From an uncultured Blautia sp. (GTDB taxonomy: Bacteria; Bacillota; Clostridia; Lachnospirales; Lachnospiraceae), in assembly GCA_934437695.1 (NCBI GenBank), contig CAKSAW010000086.1:1-5038 (forward strand): a DNA stretch of 5,038 nucleotides, in the 5' to 3' direction. Below the pieces are notes generated by a model that ran no database searches, had not been told where the DNA came from, and saw only the letters and a list, made by a program, of their open reading frames with translations. Positions 1 through 5,038 of this stretch are shown here, piece by piece. The stretch's first letter is position 1, and every line of letters begins with the position of its first letter. The position numbers and the translations under genes are program-made.

Positions 1-290
1 TCATCATCCTCGATTCCATGCTCTGTGAGAAGCTGATACTGTCTCTTACGGCTGATCGCCATAATCTGCTGAAAAAGTTCCTGCGCACCAAGCTGATTAA
101 AGTCTCCATGTGCCTTTCCTCTCAATGTTTCCAGCTTCTGTCTCTCACGTTCAGGATCCAGCACCTTCTTTCCTGTGCGAATCTTATATTCGGCAACATC
201 CTCACATACCTTCATCCTTTTTTCAAAAAGGCGTATGATCTCATTGTCGATCTTATCTATTTCATTTCTGCATTCCTGTAAATCTGTCAT
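1..290 (-). CDS. pheA: Chorismate mutase domain, probably the N-terminus of PheA (chorismate mutase/prephenate dehydratase); 3' end outside the window
   Basis: Chorismate mutase converts chorismate to prephenate, the branch point to phenylalanine and tyrosine. The 96 codons seen are an AroQ-class helical domain beginning MTDLQECRNEIDKID. By alignment from memory with the E. coli P-protein, every active-site residue is present: R8, R25, K36, D45, E49, S80 and Q84 (E. coli R11, R28, K39, D48, E52, S84, Q88). The start is ATG at 288-290, preceded by an AAAGGA ribosome site 9 bases away, which lies in the 20-base gap after the folC stop, so it is probably co-transcribed with folC. The frame is still open at the window edge with a linker-like EHGIEDD. 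Clostridial relatives usually continue into a prephenate dehydratase domain, hence the symbol. A stand-alone mutase (aroQ) ending just outside is the alternative. The mutase call is firm; the fusion is inference. Confidence 0.85.
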   Translation of the reverse strand, partial: MTDLQECRNEIDKIDNEIIRLFEKRMKVCEDVAEYKIRTGKKVLDPERERQKLETLRGKAHGDFNQLGAQELFQQIMAISRKRQYQLLTEHGIEDD

Positions 291-310
291 CTATATTATT
301 CCTTTTTGCT

Positions 311-1621
311 TTAGTTTTTCCCTGTTGTTCCCTGTTCCTTCAGATTCTCTATAACCTCTGTCATTTCTCCGATAAAAGAGAGAGAGCCAAACGCAATGAT
401 CACATCCTGCTCTCCTGCGAGTTCAAAAGCCCGCTCTGCCGCATCTCTGATCGTATGCATAGCCTGTACATTTGGGTTATATTCACTGACAGCCTCAGCC
501 AGTTCTTCAGCAGGCAGAGCTCTTACATTATCCGGAGTCTGGATGGTAAGTATCTGAGCAGCGAAATGAGCAGTCTTCGCGATAACACTTCTGTAATCCT
601 TGTCTGCAAAAACTCCCATGATGTAAATGATTCGTTTTCCTTTAAAATAATGCTCTATTGAAGCAGCCATCATATCCGCAGCAGCAGGATTATGTGCCCC
701 GTCCACCACAAACAGCGGATTCTTACAGATAACTGTAAAACGTCCGTTCCAGCTTACTGTACACAATCCTTCTTTTTTCTGCTCTGCAGTAGTTGGAAAT
801 CCCAGCTCATCAAGTACCTTCAAAGCATTCAGCGCAACCACTGCATTTTCCTTCTGATAAACTCCTGCAAGAGGAATCTCATAATCCTCTCCGCAGTACC
901 GGATCGTCTGTCCCAGACAACTCTCACAGATCACCTGTGCCTTCGAAGCATCTGCTGCCACGCATTGCACATTGTGCTCTCTGCATACTCTCTCAACCAC
1001 CTGCATGGCCTCCGGTCTCTGCATGGCAGTTACCACACGGCAGCCATCTTTTATGATTCCTGCTTTCTTTTCCGCAATCTGTGCCAGGGTATTTCCAAGA
1101 AAAGACATATGATCCATACTGACAGATACCAGTATTGCCAGCAATGTATTCTTAATGATATTTGTGGCGTCCAGATTTCCGCCCATTCCCACTTCCAGCA
1201 AAACCAGATCACAATCCTCATTTTTAAAAAACAGGAATGCCACAGCAGTTTCTATCTCAAATGCTGTAGGATGAGGATAACCATCCTCTGTCATAGCTGC
1301 AACAGCATCTGACACCTGTGTGATATACGCAGCAAAGTCATCCCTGCCTATCCTGCTTCCTGAAACTTCCATTCTTCCCCTGTATGAATACAGTGTAGGT
1401 GAAACATATCTTCCCACACGATATCCCGCACCAGATAAAACAGAATATAAAAAAGCAATAACAGATCCCTTGCCGTTGGTACCTGCTACATGAACATATT
1501 TCAGATCATCCTGAGGATTTCCAAGACGTTTCATCAGCTCACGCATATGATCAAGCCCCAGAACACTTGGTATCTCCCGTGTGATCCTGTCTATGTACTC
1601 CCGGCTTTCCTGATAATTCAT
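311..1621 (-). CDS. folC: Bifunctional folylpolyglutamate synthase / dihydrofolate synthase FolC
   Basis: FolC is a cytoplasmic Mur-ligase-family enzyme that joins L-glutamate to dihydropteroate and then extends the polyglutamate tail of folates, using ATP. The 436-residue product has normal family length. Visible motifs in order are: the ATP P-loop GTNGKGS (47-53); LLEVGMGGNLDATN (141-154); SMDH (168-171), where the metal-binding histidine of the family lies; AEKKAGIIK (183-191), whose K186 matches the carbamylated lysine; NGRF (292-295); the C-terminal-domain signature VDGAHNP (306-312); and FGSLSFIGE (411-419). The residue before K186 is Lys where many homologues have Glu. The start is ATG at 1619-1621 with AAGGAG 6 bases upstream. 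It is first in a minus-strand unit with its own promoter and is followed 20 bases later by a chorismate mutase gene. Whether it has both activities or mainly the polyglutamate one cannot be decided from sequence. Confidence 0.95.
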   Translation of the reverse strand: MNYQESREYIDRITREIPSVLGLDHMRELMKRLGNPQDDLKYVHVAGTNGKGSVIAFLYSVLSGAGYRVGRYVSPTLYSYRGRMEVSGSRIGRDDFAAYITQVSDAVAAMTEDGYPHPTAFEIETAVAFLFFKNEDCDLVLLEVGMGGNLDATNIIKNTLLAILVSVSMDHMSFLGNTLAQIAEKKAGIIKDGCRVVTAMQRPEAMQVVERVCREHNVQCVAADASKAQVICESCLGQTIRYCGEDYEIPLAGVYQKENAVVALNALKVLDELGFPTTAEQKKEGLCTVSWNGRFTVICKNPLFVVDGAHNPAAADMMAASIEHYFKGKRIIYIMGVFADKDYRSVIAKTAHFAAQILTIQTPDNVRALPAEELAEAVSEYNPNVQAMHTIRDAAERAFELAGEQDVIIAFGSLSFIGEMTEVIENLKEQGTTGKN

Positions 1622-1641
1622 AATAAACTCCTTTTACTTCT

Positions 1642-1688
1642 ATGAGATCAATCCCCCGTGCCATTTATCGCAACACAGGGCACCTCAT
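1642..1688 (-). promoter_or_regulatory. Possible hairpin in the folC 5' leader
   Basis: In the predicted folC leader RNA, the continuous strand ATGAGGTGCC (minus strand, 1688-1679) can pair in two steps: GTGCC with GGCAC (1662-1658) around a 16-base loop, and ATGAG with CTCAT (1646-1642). An 11-base purine-rich bulge lies between the two pairing blocks on the 3' side. The structure ends about 20 bases before the folC start codon and just upstream of its ribosome site. It resembles no riboswitch I recognise, and it has no poly-U tail, so it is not a terminator. Function, if any, is unknown. Confidence 0.3.
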
Positions 1689-1713
1689 CCTTTTAGTGTA
1701 ATAACGTGCTCTC

Positions 1714-1742
1714 ATTATATCCCAGGTGTATGTTTTTTTCAA
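1714..1742 (-). promoter_or_regulatory. Sigma-A promoter for folC
   Basis: Reading the minus strand, a -35 box TTGAAA (1737-1742) and a perfect -10 box TATAAT (1714-1719) are separated by exactly 17 bases. The predicted transcript start is near 1707, giving a leader of about 85 bases before the folC ATG. No other promoter of this quality is seen upstream of folC. Confidence 0.85.
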
Positions 1743-1793
1743 GGCAGGCAATACTAGAATCATGCAAAATTTATACAGTAAACGGAGGTACCT

Positions 1794-2180
1794 ATGAAAA
1801 AAGCATTCCTTTTCTGCGGCCTGTGCGGCTGGTGTATGGAAGTCCTCTGGACCGGTCTGCATTCCGTTGCTTCAGGGGAGCTTACCATGACAGGCAAAAC
1901 TTCTCTTTTAATGTTTCCCATTTACGGATGTGCCTCTGTCATACATCCGCTTTCCAGAAAATTTTCTGCCATTCCGCTGTTTATCCGCGGCTGTATTTAT
2001 ACCGTGGGATTTTTCTTTATCGAGTTCATCAGTGGTGCTTTTCTGCGCTGTTTTCACATGTGTCCGTGGGACTACAGCAACGCTCCGCTGAACTACCGGG
2101 GATTAATACGGTTAGACTATGCTCCGCTCTGGTTTTGTGCCGGACTTTTTTTTGAAAAAATACTTGGAAAACTCTCTTGA
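1794..2180 (+). CDS. Small multi-pass membrane protein of the CmpB family (putative ABC-transporter type IV, PF06541-like)
   Basis: The 128-residue product is an integral membrane protein with about four hydrophobic segments, near residues 4-24, 37-53, 59-84 and 106-124. It carries marks that I associate with the CmpB/DUF1113 family: a first segment with CGWCMEVLW (E16), FPIYG (41-45), a third segment with FFIEFISG (74-81), and the signature CPWDYSNAPLNYRG (90-103) before the last segment. The family is labelled a putative ABC-transporter permease, but transport is not established and no ATPase gene is adjacent. The start is ATG at 1794 with GGAGG at 1784-1788, 5 bases away. The gene diverges from folC and runs into pyrB, whose promoter overlaps its stop codon. 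No terminator follows it. Only weak promoter candidates precede it (TAGAAT at 1755-1760 or TATACA at 1772-1777, neither with a good -35 box). The family call is from remembered motifs; the role is unknown. Confidence 0.8.
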   Translation: MKKAFLFCGLCGWCMEVLWTGLHSVASGELTMTGKTSLLMFPIYGCASVIHPLSRKFSAIPLFIRGCIYTVGFFFIEFISGAFLRCFHMCPWDYSNAPLNYRGLIRLDYAPLWFCAGLFFEKILGKLS

Positions 2181-2205
2181 AAAAAGCATCTGATTATTAT
2201 ATGAT
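2177..2205 (+). promoter_or_regulatory. Sigma-A promoter for pyrBI
   Basis: A -35 box TTGAAA (2177-2182) and a -10 box TATGAT (2200-2205) are separated by 17 bases. The -35 box contains the TGA stop codon of the preceding membrane-protein gene (2178-2180). Transcription should start near 2212, giving a leader of about 47 bases. The leader is AT-rich and shows no hairpin, PyrR-type attenuator or leader peptide. Confidence 0.8.
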
Positions 2206-2258
2206 GTTAAGAAGGATTAAATAAAAATTCCTGAACCAGTAAAATATGGAGGTATAAA

Positions 2259-3182
2259 ATGAGACACTTAATGAGTCCGCTGGATCTGTCTGTTGATGAG
2301 TTAAATTCTCTTCTTGACCTGGCCAGTGATATTGAGAAACACCCTGATAAATACGCACATGTCTGTGACGACAAGAGACTTGCAACTTTATTCTATGAAC
2401 CAAGCACCCGTACCCGCCTCAGCTTTGAAGCTGCTATGATGAACCTCGGCGGTAAAGTCCTTGGTTTTTCTTCCGCTGATTCCAGTTCTGCTGCAAAAGG
2501 CGAAAGTGTTGCTGATACAATCCGTGTTGTATCCTGTTATGCTGATATCTGTGCTATGCGTCACCCGAAAGAGGGCGCTCCGTTAGTAGCTTCTATGGCT
2601 TCTTCTATTCCTGTTATCAACGCCGGTGATGGTGGTCATCAACATCCTACCCAGACTTTAACTGACCTGCTTACCATTCGTTCTCTTAAAGGACGTTTAG
2701 ACAACATCACTATCGGTCTGTGCGGCGACCTGAAATTCGGACGTACGGTTCATTCCCTGATCGAGGCACTTGTGCGTTATACAAACGTAAAATTCGTACT
2801 GATCTCACCGGAAGAACTTCGTATCCCAAGCTACATCCGCGAAGATGTACTTAAGAAAAACAACATTGAATTCCTTGAAGTAGAGAGACTGGAGGATGCA
2901 TTACCAGATCTTGATATCCTTTACATGACACGTGTACAGAAGGAACGTTTCTTCAATGAAGAAGATTATGTCCGCATGAAAGATTTCTACATTCTGGACA
3001 AACAGAAAATGGAACTTGCAAAAGAAGATATGTACATTCTCCATCCGCTTCCACGTGTAAATGAAATCTCAACAGAAGTAGATGCAGACCCGAGAGCAGC
3101 TTATTTCAAACAGGCACAGTACGGCGTATATGTACGTATGGCCCTGATTCTCTCATTACTGGAGGTAAAATTACCATGTTAA
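2259..3182 (+). CDS. pyrB: Aspartate carbamoyltransferase, catalytic chain PyrB
   Basis: PyrB condenses carbamoyl phosphate with L-aspartate to give N-carbamoyl-L-aspartate, the first committed step of UMP synthesis, in the cytoplasm. The 307-residue product is close to the E. coli chain (about 310). The carbamoyl-phosphate domain has [13 protein letters not shown] (45-57; S49-T50-R51-T52-R53), the 80s loop SSSAAKGES with K80, MRHP with R101, and [11 protein letters not shown] (123-133) with H129 and Q132. The aspartate domain has [11 protein letters not shown] with R162, TRVQKER with R225 and Q227, and HPLPRVNEI (262-270). All substrate-binding residues I can align are intact. The start is ATG at 2259 with GGAGG at 2248-2252, 6 bases away. 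The stop overlaps the pyrI start by 7 bases, indicating translational coupling and a two-subunit, regulated enzyme. It has its own promoter just upstream and a shared terminator after pyrI. Confidence 0.97.
   Translation: MRHLMSPLDLSVDELNSLLDLASDIEKHPDKYAHVCDDKRLATLFYEPSTRTRLSFEAAMMNLGGKVLGFSSADSSSAAKGESVADTIRVVSCYADICAMRHPKEGAPLVASMASSIPVINAGDGGHQHPTQTLTDLLTIRSLKGRLDNITIGLCGDLKFGRTVHSLIEALVRYTNVKFVLISPEELRIPSYIREDVLKKNNIEFLEVERLEDALPDLDILYMTRVQKERFFNEEDYVRMKDFYILDKQKMELAKEDMYILHPLPRVNEISTEVDADPRAAYFKQAQYGVYVRMALILSLLEVKLPC
3161..3165 (+). promoter_or_regulatory. Ribosome binding site of pyrI inside pyrB
   Basis: GGAGG lies within the last codons of pyrB, 10 bases before the pyrI ATG at 3176. 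The spacing is longer than the 5-6 bases used by its neighbours, but no other start codon nearby fits better, and the encoded N-terminus ([15 protein letters not shown]) matches the expected start of the PyrI family. It supports the 7-base overlap of the two genes. Confidence 0.75.
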
Positions 3183-3613
3183 ATGTTGGAGCACTTCGCG
3201 AAGGTTATGTATTAGACCATATCAAAGCAGGCAAAGCCATGACGATCTACCATGATCTGAAGCTTGATAAACTGGACTGCACCGTTGCCATCATCAAGAA
3301 CGCACGCAGCAACAAAATGGGCAAAAAAGATATCATTAAAGTAGAATGCCCTATCGAAAACCTGGACCTGGATATTCTTGGTTTTATTGACCACAATATT
3401 ACCGTAAATATCATCAAAGATGAGAAGATCGTAGCAAAGAAAGAACTGAAACTGCCGAAACAGGTTGTCAATGTGATCAAATGCAAGAATCCGCGCTGTA
3501 TCACTTCCATCGAACAGGGACTTGACCAGATCTTCGTTCTTGCAGACGAAGAAAAAGAAATTTACAGATGTAAATACTGTGAAGAGAAATATACAGGTAA
3601 ACGCAACAAATAA
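3176..3613 (+). CDS. pyrI: Aspartate carbamoyltransferase, regulatory chain PyrI
   Basis: PyrI binds nucleotide effectors and, through a zinc domain, holds catalytic trimers together in the allosteric enzyme. The 145-residue product is slightly shorter than the E. coli chain (153). The N-terminal allosteric domain keeps the effector-site marks seen in E. coli: DHI (14-16), MGKKDIIK with K55, and TVN (76-78) followed by K88. The C-terminal domain has four cysteines, C103, C108, C132 and C135, with the E. coli spacing C-x4-C-x23-C-x2-C that binds zinc. The start overlaps the end of pyrB by 7 bases, so the two chains should be made in coupled amounts. A strong hairpin terminator follows about 30 bases after the stop. 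Feedback control by CTP or UTP is expected from the family, but which nucleotide acts here cannot be read from sequence. Confidence 0.95.
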   Translation: MLNVGALREGYVLDHIKAGKAMTIYHDLKLDKLDCTVAIIKNARSNKMGKKDIIKVECPIENLDLDILGFIDHNITVNIIKDEKIVAKKELKLPKQVVNVIKCKNPRCITSIEQGLDQIFVLADEEKEIYRCKYCEEKYTGKRNK

Positions 3614-3645
3614 TTCGTTACTGTCTCATATTATAATATCATTAC

Positions 3646-3682
3646 ATAACCGGAAGTCTTTACGATTTCCGGTTATATTTTT
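3646..3682 (+). terminator. Intrinsic terminator of the pyrBI operon
   Basis: ATAACCGGAA (3646-3655) pairs perfectly with TTCCGGTTAT (3667-3676). Three further pairs (G-U, U-A, C-G) extend the stem to 13 pairs around a 5-base loop TTTAC. It is followed by ATTTTT (3677-3682). It starts 32 bases after the pyrI stop. The minus-strand side has no U-run, so it acts mainly on plus-strand transcripts. Confidence 0.85.
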
Positions 3683-3684
3683 AT

Positions 3685-3718
3685 GTTATAGGAAATTACT
3701 CCGTAATGTTCCTATAAC
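3685..3718. repeat. Long imperfect inverted repeat (hairpin) of unknown role
   Basis: GTTATAGGAA (3685-3694) pairs with TTCCTATAAC (3709-3718), and inside it ATTAC (3695-3699) pairs with GTAAT (3703-3707). This gives a 15-pair stem with a 3-base loop TCC and a single bulged G at 3708. Neither side has a proper U-run, so it is not a typical intrinsic terminator. It sits between the pyrBI terminator and the probable rnpB terminator. It could be a back-up terminator that lost its tail, an RNA processing site, or a copy of a dispersed palindromic repeat; the sequence alone does not decide. Confidence 0.7.
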
Positions 3719-3720
3719 AC

Positions 3721-3762
3721 AAAATAAGAAATCTCACTGTCTTTGCATCAACAGTGAGATTT
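3721..3762 (-). terminator. Probable rnpB terminator, symmetric enough to work in both directions
   Basis: AAATCTCACTGT (3729-3740) and ACAGTGAGATTT (3751-3762) form a perfect 12-pair stem with a 10-base loop. On the minus strand the stem is followed by CTTATTTT, a U-rich tail, and it lies about 20 bases beyond the predicted 3' end of rnpB. On the plus strand it is followed by TATTTTCC, so it may also stop leftover transcription from pyrBI. Confidence 0.8.
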
Positions 3763-3783
3763 TATTTTCCTAATTATACTTAT

Positions 3784-4137
3784 ACGCAATCAGACCGATA
3801 AGCCGGGTTATGTCATTGAGTGATCATCTGTCTAGGCCTTACGTTGCCATAAGGCTCAAGCGACCCACCTGAAAGCACGACGGGCAGCCGTATCGCTTTC
3901 TATTCGGTCTTGCTTCGAATGGAGTTTACATGTGCCCGGCCTGTTACCAGGACGGCGGTAGTCTCTTACACTGCCTTTCCACCCTTACCTCAGCAAGTGA
4001 GGCGGTTTATTTCTGTTGCACTGGTCTGGGAGTCACCTCCACCGGACGTTATCCGGCATCCTGCCCTGCGAAGCCCGGACTTTCCTCGTCTGAACCCTTT
4101 CGTCTGTCCAGCCGCGATCACCTGGCCTGGTTGCGCA
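3784..4137 (-). ncRNA. rnpB: RNase P RNA, bacterial class A
   Basis: This is the catalytic RNA that removes the 5' leader of precursor tRNAs. Landmarks on the minus strand: the universal 5' segment GAGGAAAGTCCGGGC (4073-4087), the 3' partner ACATAACCCGGCTTA (3799-3813) that forms P4 with it, and long stretches matching E. coli M1 RNA, such as AGTGCAACAGA, GTAAGGGTG and GCTTGAGCC. P1 can be drawn as 13 pairs with one C-A mismatch (4124-4136 with 3784-3796), and P2 as GGTGATC/GATCACT (4116-4122 with 3819-3825). P12 is a very short hairpin (3988-4002). At about 354 bases it is of normal length. The ends are set by the P1 helix and the promoter and are approximate by a few bases. The L15 loop reads UGU where E. 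coli has the CCA-pairing GGU (3928-3930). It has its own promoter upstream and a hairpin terminator downstream. Confidence 0.96.
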
Positions 4138-4143
4138 AGTGCT

Positions 4144-4172
4144 ATTCTAGCACGTTTTATCCCACTTGTAAA
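4144..4172 (-). promoter_or_regulatory. Sigma-A promoter (extended -10) for rnpB
   Basis: On the minus strand, TTTACA (4167-4172) is followed after 17 bases by TAGAAT (4144-4149). The bases TGC just before the -10 box give an extended -10 motif. Start of transcription is expected near 4136-4138, exactly where the P1 helix of the RNase P RNA begins, so the RNA would need little or no 5' trimming. The promoter begins 23 bases after the stop of the upstream kinase gene. Confidence 0.85.
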
Positions 4173-4195
4173 GAAGCAAAATCAACTTACACAAC

Positions 4196-5038
4196 TTATA
4201 CATTAAAGCAGCTTCCACCGATAAATTCTCTCAGAATAGAATTCTGCGGCACTGATTCACTGGGCACAGGAACAAAATATTCAAAGAATTTAAGCAGTCG
4301 CTTGGCCTCTATATACTCCGGTTCACTCTTATCAATCCCAAACAACAGCGGTTCTGCATAAACCTTCAGACATGCCAGCTCATAGATCAGTGCTGAATTA
4401 AACATTGCATCCGCCTCTTCCTGAAACGGAAAAATGTTCTGTTCCTCGCCTCTGCGCACGGACGGCCATCTGGCGATTGTCTCTTTCGCAGAAGTTCCTC
4501 TGGTGCGGGCGTCTCTTACGATCCTGCGGATCAGCCGCCCATCTGTAGTAGGAATCCGGTTATGCTCATCAACATTCAGCTGGGTCAGCGCACTGATATA
4601 AATCTTAAATTTGCTCTCTTTCGGCAATGCATAACTGAGTTTATCATTCAGTCCGTGGATTCCCTCAATGACCAGGATATCATCCTTATCCAGCTGAAGA
4701 AAATCACCTTTATATTCCCTTGTTCCTGTCTTAAAATTAAATACAGGCATTTCCACCCGTTTTCCATCCAGAAGATCCAGCATATCTTTATTAAACTGTT
4801 CTACATCAATTGCTTCCAGACATTCAAAATTCTTTTCCCCAAATTCATCCACAGGCGTCAGATGTCTGTCAACAAAATAGTTATCCACTGCTATAGGATG
4901 GGGTTTCATCCCATGGGCTGCAAGCTGAATGGACAATCTGTGTGAAAATGTAGTCTTTCCGGAAGAAGAAGGACCTGCGATCATAACAAACTTCTTATTC
5001 CCCGCAGCAGCGATCTCAGATGCGATCTCAGAAATTTT
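4196..5038 (-). CDS. C-terminal part of a nucleoside kinase (uridine kinase / phosphoribulokinase-like P-loop domain); 5' end outside the window
   Basis: The 280 residues seen form a P-loop kinase domain of the uridine kinase/phosphoribulokinase type, expected to phosphorylate a nucleoside with ATP or GTP in pyrimidine salvage. In window numbering, the Walker A motif is GPSSSGKTT (22-30), the substrate-site motif is DNYF (52-55), the Walker B-like segment is ILVIEGIHGLN (121-131), and an arginine-rich lid is RLIRRIVRDARTRG (168-181). The frame stays open 18 codons upstream of the methionine at 4982-4984 (KISEIASEIAAAGNKKFV then M). That methionine has no ribosome site and sits only three residues before the P-loop, so it is internal. 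Clostridial relatives are usually about 550 residues, with TGS and threonyl-tRNA-synthetase-like domains ahead of the kinase; this longer form is inferred. The gene ends at TAA (4196-4198), 23 bases before the rnpB promoter, with no terminator between. Confidence 0.88.
   Translation of the reverse strand, partial: KISEIASEIAAAGNKKFVMIAGPSSSGKTTFSHRLSIQLAAHGMKPHPIAVDNYFVDRHLTPVDEFGEKNFECLEAIDVEQFNKDMLDLLDGKRVEMPVFNFKTGTREYKGDFLQLDKDDILVIEGIHGLNDKLSYALPKESKFKIYISALTQLNVDEHNRIPTTDGRLIRRIVRDARTRGTSAKETIARWPSVRRGEEQNIFPFQEEADAMFNSALIYELACLKVYAEPLLFGIDKSEPEYIEAKRLLKFFEYFVPVPSESVPQNSILREFIGGSCFNV
5010..5032 (-). repeat. Tandem 12-base duplication inside the kinase gene
   Basis: An 11-base unit, GCGATCTCAGA on the plus strand, occurs at 5010-5020 and again at 5022-5032, a period of 12 bases. 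It encodes SEIA-SEIA just before the P-loop strand, in a helix leading into the kinase domain. The repeat keeps the frame. It may be a small slippage duplication or simply a helical repeat of similar codons. Confidence 0.5.

Noticed and set aside
692..1312. A 206-codon open frame on the plus strand
   Set aside because: It lies wholly opposite folC, whose motifs and length are those of a complete enzyme. The plus-strand product is rich in Cys, His and Ser with no recognisable domain and no ribosome site at its start.
1668..1691. A possible 7-codon leader peptide (MRCPVLR) in the folC leader
   Set aside because: The only purine-rich stretch (AAAAGG) directly abuts the ATG, too close to act as a ribosome site, and the peptide has no run of regulatory codons.
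1622..1707. Tetrahydrofolate riboswitch upstream of folC
   Set aside because: The conserved segments and the long-range pseudoknot layout that I know for this class are absent, and the leader is short.
1665..1862. A 65-codon minus-strand open frame across the divergent promoter region
   Set aside because: It covers the folC promoter and the start of the membrane-protein gene, has no ribosome site, and its product resembles nothing known.
2206..2258. PyrR-binding attenuator upstream of pyrB
   Set aside because: The leader is AT-rich, has no hairpin and no terminator/antiterminator pair.
3628..3639. A 12-base palindrome ATATTATAATAT containing TATAAT, as a possible promoter after pyrI
   Set aside because: No acceptable -35 box lies 16-18 bases away on either strand and no gene starts downstream; AT-rich palindromes are expected here by chance.
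3910..4361. Plus-strand open frames of 98 and 143 codons across rnpB
   Set aside because: The sequence there is the reverse complement of a well-conserved structural RNA and the end of the kinase gene; the frames have no ribosome sites or recognisable domains.
4982..4984. Methionine at 4982-4984 as the start of the kinase gene
   Set aside because: The frame is open upstream to the window edge, there is no ribosome site before it, and it would leave only three residues before the P-loop, cutting off the first strand of the fold.

Overview
The window looks like a chromosomal stretch from a low-GC Gram-positive anaerobe of the class Clostridia, most likely a Lachnospiraceae-type gut bacterium. 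The grounds are strong GGAGG ribosome sites, sigma-A promoters with AT-rich intergenic DNA, a class A RNase P RNA, a pyrB-pyrI pair encoding a regulated aspartate carbamoyltransferase, a CmpB-like membrane protein, and a uridine-kinase domain that appears to be the end of a longer nucleoside kinase. The taxon is inferred from gene content and protein style, not from a database search.

Left part (1-1742, minus strand): a two-gene unit driven by a near-consensus promoter (TTGAAA-17-TATAAT). It reads folC (folylpolyglutamate/dihydrofolate synthase) and then, 20 bases later, the start of a chorismate mutase that continues beyond the window, probably as the first domain of PheA (chorismate mutase/prephenate dehydratase). 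The folC leader of about 85 bases can fold into a hairpin.

Middle (1794-3682, plus strand): a small CmpB-family membrane protein is followed by the pyrBI operon. The pyrBI promoter (TTGAAA-17-TATGAT) overlaps the stop codon of the membrane-protein gene. pyrB and pyrI overlap by 7 bases and make the catalytic and regulatory chains of aspartate carbamoyltransferase, the first committed step of pyrimidine synthesis. A strong intrinsic terminator ends the operon.

Right part (3685-5038, minus strand): a 170-base convergent intergenic region carries three successive hairpins. The first ends pyrBI, the third looks like the rnpB terminator, and the middle one is unassigned. Next comes rnpB, the catalytic RNA of RNase P, with its own extended -10 promoter. 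Immediately upstream of that promoter is the C-terminal 280 residues of a P-loop uridine-kinase-like nucleoside kinase, with no visible terminator between the two.

Most of the window is core metabolism (folate, aromatic amino acids, pyrimidine synthesis and salvage, tRNA maturation). I see no mobile element, CRISPR array or clear new system. The observations most worth following are the departure from GGU in the L15 loop of the RNase P RNA, the unassigned hairpin between pyrI and rnpB, and the promoter and leader arrangements.
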